Origin: Flavobacteriaceae bacterium UBA1682
Lineage (GTDB): Bacteria; Bacteroidota; Bacteroidia; Flavobacteriales; Flavobacteriaceae
Direction of reading: 5' to 3'
Assembly (NCBI GenBank): GCA_002320285.1
Contig: DCKE01000001.1
Coordinates: 62,001-126,000 of the forward strand
DNA: 64,000 bases
The translations under genes were made by a program, and so were the position numbers. Positions 60,139 through 64,000 of the stretch are shown in pieces (positions within the stretch are counted from its first letter, which is position 1; every line of letters begins with the position of its first letter). The notes under the pieces are model-generated. The model ran no database searches, had not been told where the DNA came from, and worked only from the letters and a program-made list of their open reading frames with translations.

Positions 60139-60146
60139 TAAATTTG
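60139..60146 (+). promoter_or_regulatory. TAnnTTTG promoter element for pheS
   Basis: TAAATTTG, 18 bp before the pheS ATG. Confidence 0.55.
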
Positions 60147-60164
60147 CGTTTTACTTGACTTAAA

Positions 60165-61184
60165 ATGATTGATAAAATAAAAGAGTTTATTGGAGAGGCC
60201 CAGAGCTTTTCTGCCGATAACAAAGAAGCGCTTGAATCTTTTCGAATTAAATTCATTTCTAAAAAAGGGATCCTAAACGACTTGTTTAACGAGTTTAAAA
60301 CGGTGCCTAATGATCAAAAGAAAGAATTTGGACAAGCGATAAATTTATTAAAAACTACCATTGAGGATAAAGTAAAATCTATTCAAGATTTTTTGGAATC
60401 CAAAGAAGACTCTCAAGGGATTTATGGTGATTTAACGCGTCCTGGAAGTCCGATTACTTTGGGGTCTAGACACCCGATATCCTTGGTGAAAAATCAGGTT
60501 ATCGACATTTTTTCCAATATTGGATTCAATGTTTCAGAGGGACCAGAAATCGAAGACGATTGGCACAATTTCACTGCGCTAAATTTTCCGGAATACCATC
60601 CAGCACGAGATATGCAGGATACCTTCTTTGTGCAGACCAATCCTGAAATGCAATTGAGAACACATACATCATCTGTGCAAGTGCGTTATATGGATGAGTT
60701 CAAACCGCCTTTGAGAACGATTTCTCCGGGTCGTGTTTTTAGAAACGAAGCCATCTCATCGCGTTCACATTGTATTTTCCACCAAGTAGAAGGTTTGTAT
60801 ATCGATAAAAACGTGTCCTTTGCAGACTTAAAACAAACGCTTCTATACTTTACAAAAGAAATGTTTGGCAAGTCTAAGATCCGTTTACGTCCGTCTTATT
60901 TTCCATTTACAGAGCCTAGTGCTGAGGTAGATATTTACTGGGGACTAAAAACCGAAACCGACTACCGCATTACCAAGGGAACCGGTTGGTTGGAAATTAT
61001 GGGATGTGGAATGGTTGATCCAAACGTTTTGAAAAACTGTAATATCGATCCAAACGAGTACAACGGTTTTGCATTTGGTATGGGTATCGAACGTATGGCG
61101 ATGTTGTTATACCAAATCAGTGATATCCGTATGTTTTACGAAAATGACGTACGATTTTTAGAACAATTCAAATCTAGCTTCTAG
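60165..61184 (+). CDS. pheS: phenylalanine--tRNA ligase alpha subunit
   Basis: A 339-residue alpha subunit of the class II PheRS heterotetramer that charges tRNA-Phe. An N-terminal coiled-coil (1-100) binds tRNA; PGSPITLGSRHPISLVKNQ, FPEYHPARDMQDTFFV and GTGWLEIMGCGMVDPNVL followed by FAFGMGIERMAML (motif 3) are present. pheT is not adjacent, which is common in this phylum. The length is normal. A terminator follows. Confidence 0.97.
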   Translation: MIDKIKEFIGEAQSFSADNKEALESFRIKFISKKGILNDLFNEFKTVPNDQKKEFGQAINLLKTTIEDKVKSIQDFLESKEDSQGIYGDLTRPGSPITLGSRHPISLVKNQVIDIFSNIGFNVSEGPEIEDDWHNFTALNFPEYHPARDMQDTFFVQTNPEMQLRTHTSSVQVRYMDEFKPPLRTISPGRVFRNEAISSRSHCIFHQVEGLYIDKNVSFADLKQTLLYFTKEMFGKSKIRLRPSYFPFTEPSAEVDIYWGLKTETDYRITKGTGWLEIMGCGMVDPNVLKNCNIDPNEYNGFAFGMGIERMAMLLYQISDIRMFYENDVRFLEQFKSSF

Positions 61185-61202
61185 ATTTTTATATACTTGA
61201 TA

Positions 61203-61242
61203 TCATCCCCGTAATAGTCGAACTGTTACGGGGATTTTTTTT
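61203..61242 (+). terminator. intrinsic terminator after pheS
   Basis: Stem CCCCGTAA (61207-61214) / TTACGGGG (61226-61233), then A and nine T. Confidence 0.9.
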
Positions 61243-61286
61243 GCTTCGACGTCAATAAGGTTTTTGGCGTGGACTAGATGTTCGAT

Positions 61287-61302
61287 TTCGCGTATCCGCG
61301 AA
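61287..61302. repeat. small hairpin at the 3' end of the TPR-SH3 gene
   Basis: TTCGCG and CGCGAA arms with a TATC loop, 10 bp beyond the minus-strand TPR-SH3 stop codon. It may be part of that gene's terminator; the T-run is poor. Confidence 0.4.
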
Positions 61303-61311
61303 TTTGCCTAT

Positions 61312-62070
61312 CTACTTCACTTCCCTAAAACTTGCTCTCAAAATCCAACCCGTACTCTGATTATTCAATTTAACCTTAGTCCACAGTGATTTTTCTTCGA
61401 GTATAAGCACTTTAGTACCTTCATGAAGCGTTGCAAGCGTTTTAGAGCTGTTTTTTGCATCGGCTTTAAGTTCTGTCTTATCTGTGAAGATAATGCCGGT
61501 ACGGTAGTTTTTTACGTATTCTTGTTCCAAGTAAGCACTGCTAATCGTAAACACCGCTCCAAGTCCAAAGAGTATCATCAACCCAAAAAACAAGCGTTTA
61601 ATACTGCTGTTGGTGGCTAAGAAATATCCGATGTAGCAAAACAAGATCAAAAAAGCGGCAGCCACACTCAGCCAGGCCCAGCTATTATACGAAAGGGCTT
61701 TCAGGCTGTTGTGAATAATCTCTTTTGAGCCTAGGCTACGGACAACTGGAATATCGTCTAAAATTGTTTTTTGAGCAAAGCCCAAATTGGTTTTTATCGC
61801 TATATCATCCGGATCGAGTAATAATGCTTTTTCGAAATGGTAAATCGATGGAGCTGTTTGATGCAATTTATAATAGGCATTACCCAGATTAAAATGCAGC
61901 GCTGCCGATTCCTTACCCTTTTCAATCAGTTTGAGATAACGCGCTACCGCATCTTCATAATTACCTTGTTGATAAAGGGTATTGGCATTTTGAAATTCCG
62001 GATCTATTGTTGCTGTTTGTGCCCAGCTATAGGAGCTTAAAAACAATAGAATATAAATAAATTTTTTCAT
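61312..62070 (-). CDS. TPR and SH3-like domain protein of the Bat operon (BatE-like)
   Basis: A 252-residue exported protein: a signal peptide (MKKFIYILLFLSSYSWAQ), TPRs (ANTLYQQGNYEDAVARYLKLIEKGK, SAALHFNLGNAYYKLHQTAPSIYHFEKALLLDPDD), two transmembrane helices (SWAWLSVAAAFLILFCYIGYFL and RLFFGLMILFGLGAVFTIS), and a bacterial SH3-like C-terminal domain (FTDKTELKADAKNSSKTLATLHEGTKVLIL). Downstream of BatD in the same unit (8 bp apart). Bat (Bacteroides aerotolerance) proteins associate with MoxR/VWA modules. Confidence 0.86.
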   Translation of the reverse strand: MKKFIYILLFLSSYSWAQTATIDPEFQNANTLYQQGNYEDAVARYLKLIEKGKESAALHFNLGNAYYKLHQTAPSIYHFEKALLLDPDDIAIKTNLGFAQKTILDDIPVVRSLGSKEIIHNSLKALSYNSWAWLSVAAAFLILFCYIGYFLATNSSIKRLFFGLMILFGLGAVFTISSAYLEQEYVKNYRTGIIFTDKTELKADAKNSSKTLATLHEGTKVLILEEKSLWTKVKLNNQSTGWILRASFREVK

Positions 62071-62077
62071 GATTATT

Positions 62078-63835
62078 TTATTTGAATTGTTTTTCTAGTT
62101 CAGAGATTACTCCAATGGCTTGTTGATAGTGGGCATTCATTTCGACCTGCGCGGTTGGCGCATAGCGCGCGAATTCACAAGCGAATTTCAAATTCATAAA
62201 GTCCGTTATCGTTTCTTTTTGTATTCCTTTTTCGGTTAAGATTTCTTCGATATTATCGTTGCTCATCTCATTGGTCTCTATATGTAACTTGGCTTTTAAG
62301 AAATTGTGCAAACAGCGTTCCAGCGCTTCGTAGAAAGCTTCTTTGTTATTTAGGTTCTTTTTAGCCTCTCCCAAATATTTACGCGCCAGACGATTGGATT
62401 GTCTTAATTTATTCTTTTGCCAATCGCCATCCTTTTTGCGTTTCTGAGTGATGATCCATCCAAAAACAGGCATGGCAATCAACGGTGATACTATTAATAT
62501 ATAGAATAGGGTTGAACCCAAGAAATCCTTTGGTTGGGCAGATTCGAAAGTTGTGGTTGTTTTAATATCGTAAAATTTCTCGGCCGCAACAATCTTTTCG
62601 GTTTTGTTGACTTGTTCATTCGTTGGCAGCATAGGGCCATCCAGTACTTCAATGGGAATGGAGTCTGAGGTGATGGTTTTATAAGTATTCGTGGCTAAAT
62701 CAAAATAACTAAACGTCAGCGGTTTGATCAAATAATCGCCTTTATATTGTGGAATAATCGTGTATTTGTCGGTTTTAGAACCTTGTAAACCTGAAGCGCC
62801 TGGTCCGATATTTTCTGAACTTATTGGATCATAAATTTCTAGTGCTGTTGGAGCTTGTGGCTGAGGTAGTGAAAAAAGATTTAGATTTCCTTTCCCTTCC
62901 ACGGTTACGTTTAAGGTAAATGTTTCACCAGATTTCAGTGCTTTTGTAGACGGGGTGACCTTAAAGGTAAACTGCCCTACTGCTCCGCTAAAATCATCGG
63001 GTTTCCCATTTTCCGGTAAGGCTTTTACCTTGATGGTTTTCTTGCCCGATGAAAATACCTTACGCACCACGCCCATCTCTGGAAAACCAAAGAAATCACG
63101 TCTTCCCGTAGGTAGTTCGGTTTCAATATCCAATACCATCGGTTCTATGATGAGATCACCAGATTCCTGCGGCATCAAAATTACTTTTCTTAAAACGATA
63201 TAACGGTATTGTTGACCCTGATAGGTTCCTTGTTCTATTTTTTGTTGTTTTAATTCAATCGGGTGATTCCAAAATTTGTTGTACTTAGGACTACTCGTTT
63301 CCATAAAGCCACGTACGCTGGAATTAAAACCGACGTATAATTTATGGGTAACTGTAATGGGTTCGTTGATATAGGGATTGCTTTTAGACACTTCGGTAAC
63401 TACGTGTATGCCTTTCAACATCTGCTGTTGAGAATCGCTCATCTGAGGTTCCTCCCTTTTTAACGGTTCAGTAATGGTTACGGTAATCGGTTCGGTTTTA
63501 TATACTTTATTTTCGATTTCTATCGAGGCTGATCCAATAGTCATTCGACCTTTTCGAGTCGGAATCAAAAAATACGAATAGCTTTTACTAAATGATTTCT
63601 CACCGTTTATCCAAGAATAATTAACCGATTGATTCGGACCTGCCGCAATTTGAAAACCCTCAAATCGAGGTGGTTGAAAATTATCCCCATCTCCGTTCAT
63701 CGAGAAATCAACACGCAACATTTCATTCTGAGGAGAAGTCGTTCTATTGACAACCGCCTCAAATTTTATTTGTGCCAACATCACTTGCGAAAAAGTGAGT
63801 AAGAAAACGATTAAATATTTATCGAATAATTTCAT
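62078..63835 (-). CDS. batD: BatD family protein
   Basis: A 585-residue protein with a signal peptide (MKLFDKYLIVFLLTFSQVMLAQ), several beta-rich oxygen-tolerance (BatD) domains (PQNEMLRVDFSMNGDGDNFQPPRFEGFQIA, YSWINGEKSFSKSYSYFLIPTRKG, VGQFTFKVTPSTKALKSGETFTLNVTVEGKGNL), a transmembrane helix (LGSTLFYILIVSPLIAMPVFGWII) and a helical cytoplasmic tail. BatD is the periplasmic/membrane partner of MoxR-BatA/B VWA systems in Bacteroidota. It lies 8 bp upstream of the TPR-SH3 gene and 1 bp after the batC stop. Confidence 0.93.
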   Translation of the reverse strand: MKLFDKYLIVFLLTFSQVMLAQIKFEAVVNRTTSPQNEMLRVDFSMNGDGDNFQPPRFEGFQIAAGPNQSVNYSWINGEKSFSKSYSYFLIPTRKGRMTIGSASIEIENKVYKTEPITVTITEPLKREEPQMSDSQQQMLKGIHVVTEVSKSNPYINEPITVTHKLYVGFNSSVRGFMETSSPKYNKFWNHPIELKQQKIEQGTYQGQQYRYIVLRKVILMPQESGDLIIEPMVLDIETELPTGRRDFFGFPEMGVVRKVFSSGKKTIKVKALPENGKPDDFSGAVGQFTFKVTPSTKALKSGETFTLNVTVEGKGNLNLFSLPQPQAPTALEIYDPISSENIGPGASGLQGSKTDKYTIIPQYKGDYLIKPLTFSYFDLATNTYKTITSDSIPIEVLDGPMLPTNEQVNKTEKIVAAEKFYDIKTTTTFESAQPKDFLGSTLFYILIVSPLIAMPVFGWIITQKRKKDGDWQKNKLRQSNRLARKYLGEAKKNLNNKEAFYEALERCLHNFLKAKLHIETNEMSNDNIEEILTEKGIQKETITDFMNLKFACEFARYAPTAQVEMNAHYQQAIGVISELEKQFK

Positions 63836-63836
63836 C

Positions 63837-64000
63837 TTACCAATCTTTTGTGTTTTTTCCGGATACTGCAGGTTTTCCCTTTTTGTCCTGAAGTCGTTTC
63901 TGAACCTTCTTCTCTTCTTTATTCATGGCATCTAAGATTCGCTCTATCTGTTGTTGGTTTGGATTGCCCGATGCCTCCTGTGGTTTTTTATCACCTTTAT
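63837..64000 (-). CDS. batC: BatC family TPR protein, 3' end only
   Basis: The last 54 codons of a gene that enters from the right edge. The sequence is Lys/Glu-rich and contains QQQIERILDAMNKEEKKVQKRL and ends GKNTKDW, the typical C-terminus of BatC, which carries TPRs upstream. The stop codon at 63839-63837 is 1 bp from the batD start, so batC-batD-TPR/SH3 are cotranscribed. batA, batB and moxR are expected beyond the window. Confidence 0.85.
   Translation of the reverse strand, partial: KGDKKPQEASGNPNQQQIERILDAMNKEEKKVQKRLQDKKGKPAVSGKNTKDW

Noticed and set aside
1..64000. CRISPR arrays, insertion sequences, rRNA genes, restriction or toxin-antitoxin systems
   Set aside because: None found by eye: no regular repeat-spacer pattern, transposase motif or rRNA signature.

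Overview
The window reads as a stretch of chromosome from a low-GC member of the Bacteroidota, most likely class Flavobacteriia (Flavobacteriaceae or a close family). The evidence is the gene content (separate GltX and GlnS, a BatC/BatD/TPR-SH3 set, DUF4254 next to a GT9 transferase, DUF5686, a GIN-domain protein, the carbamoyltransferase-based arginine cluster), the AT-rich spacers, and repeated TAnnTTTG promoter elements at a short distance upstream of starts, which are typical of the primary sigma factor of this phylum. I see no phage, insertion sequence, CRISPR array or rRNA; there is one tRNA (Cys).

Left edge (1-2900): the 5' part of mnmG and then ybeY, both on the minus strand, carry two parS-like palindromes (1190-1205 and 1238-1253). 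Beyond ybeY lies a 1.2 kb gene-free, very AT-rich region with five exact TTATCAACA boxes and one TTATACACA. Together these look like the chromosomal origin of replication and its ParB loading sites.

Housekeeping block (2900-20530): gltX, a lipoprotein, an SPFH protein, a three-gene YtxH/holin-like stress module, glnS, folB, tRNA-Cys, a LysE exporter, a GIN-domain protein, rnr, rpiB, a DUF1294 protein, tex, tatA, a degenerate LytM/M23 protein and a GH3-family protein.

Surface polysaccharide block (20700-35570): an uncharacterised protein with an AMP-nucleosidase-like C-terminal domain runs directly into a chain-length-determinant-like protein, rfbC, rfbD, wecB, a Wzx-type flippase, a glycosyltransferase, two multi-pass membrane proteins (polymerase and ligase candidates), an oppositely oriented GT4 glycosyltransferase, a UDP-glucuronate decarboxylase, and two tandem paralogous polyprenyl-phosphate sugar-phosphate transferases. 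The block supplies activated sugars, starts the lipid-linked unit, assembles it, flips it and polymerises it. rfbA and rfbB are not in this window.

Second housekeeping block (35650-45190): purD, two small membrane proteins, upp, DUF4254, a GT9 transferase, apt and a large SNF2 helicase with two SWIM-type zinc motifs.

Arginine cluster (45450-54020): a possible Arg-containing leader peptide, a GNAT acyltransferase, argG, argC, argD, an argF' transcarbamylase acting on N-acylornithine, argB, argE and argH. This is a complete route from N-acylglutamate to arginine using an acylornithine (probably succinylornithine) carbamoyltransferase and a deacylase.

Right edge (54060-64000): a PaaE-like ferredoxin reductase, a PadR regulator with a membrane partner, a DUF5686/carboxypeptidase-regulatory-like outer membrane protein, cvpA, a small conserved protein, pheS, and the minus-strand TPR-SH3, batD and batC (partial) genes of a Bat operon that continues beyond the window. 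No wholly new system is obvious. The most promising items are the origin/parS architecture, the AMP-nucleosidase-like protein in the polysaccharide operon, the arginine leader ORF and the carbamoyltransferase specificity residue.
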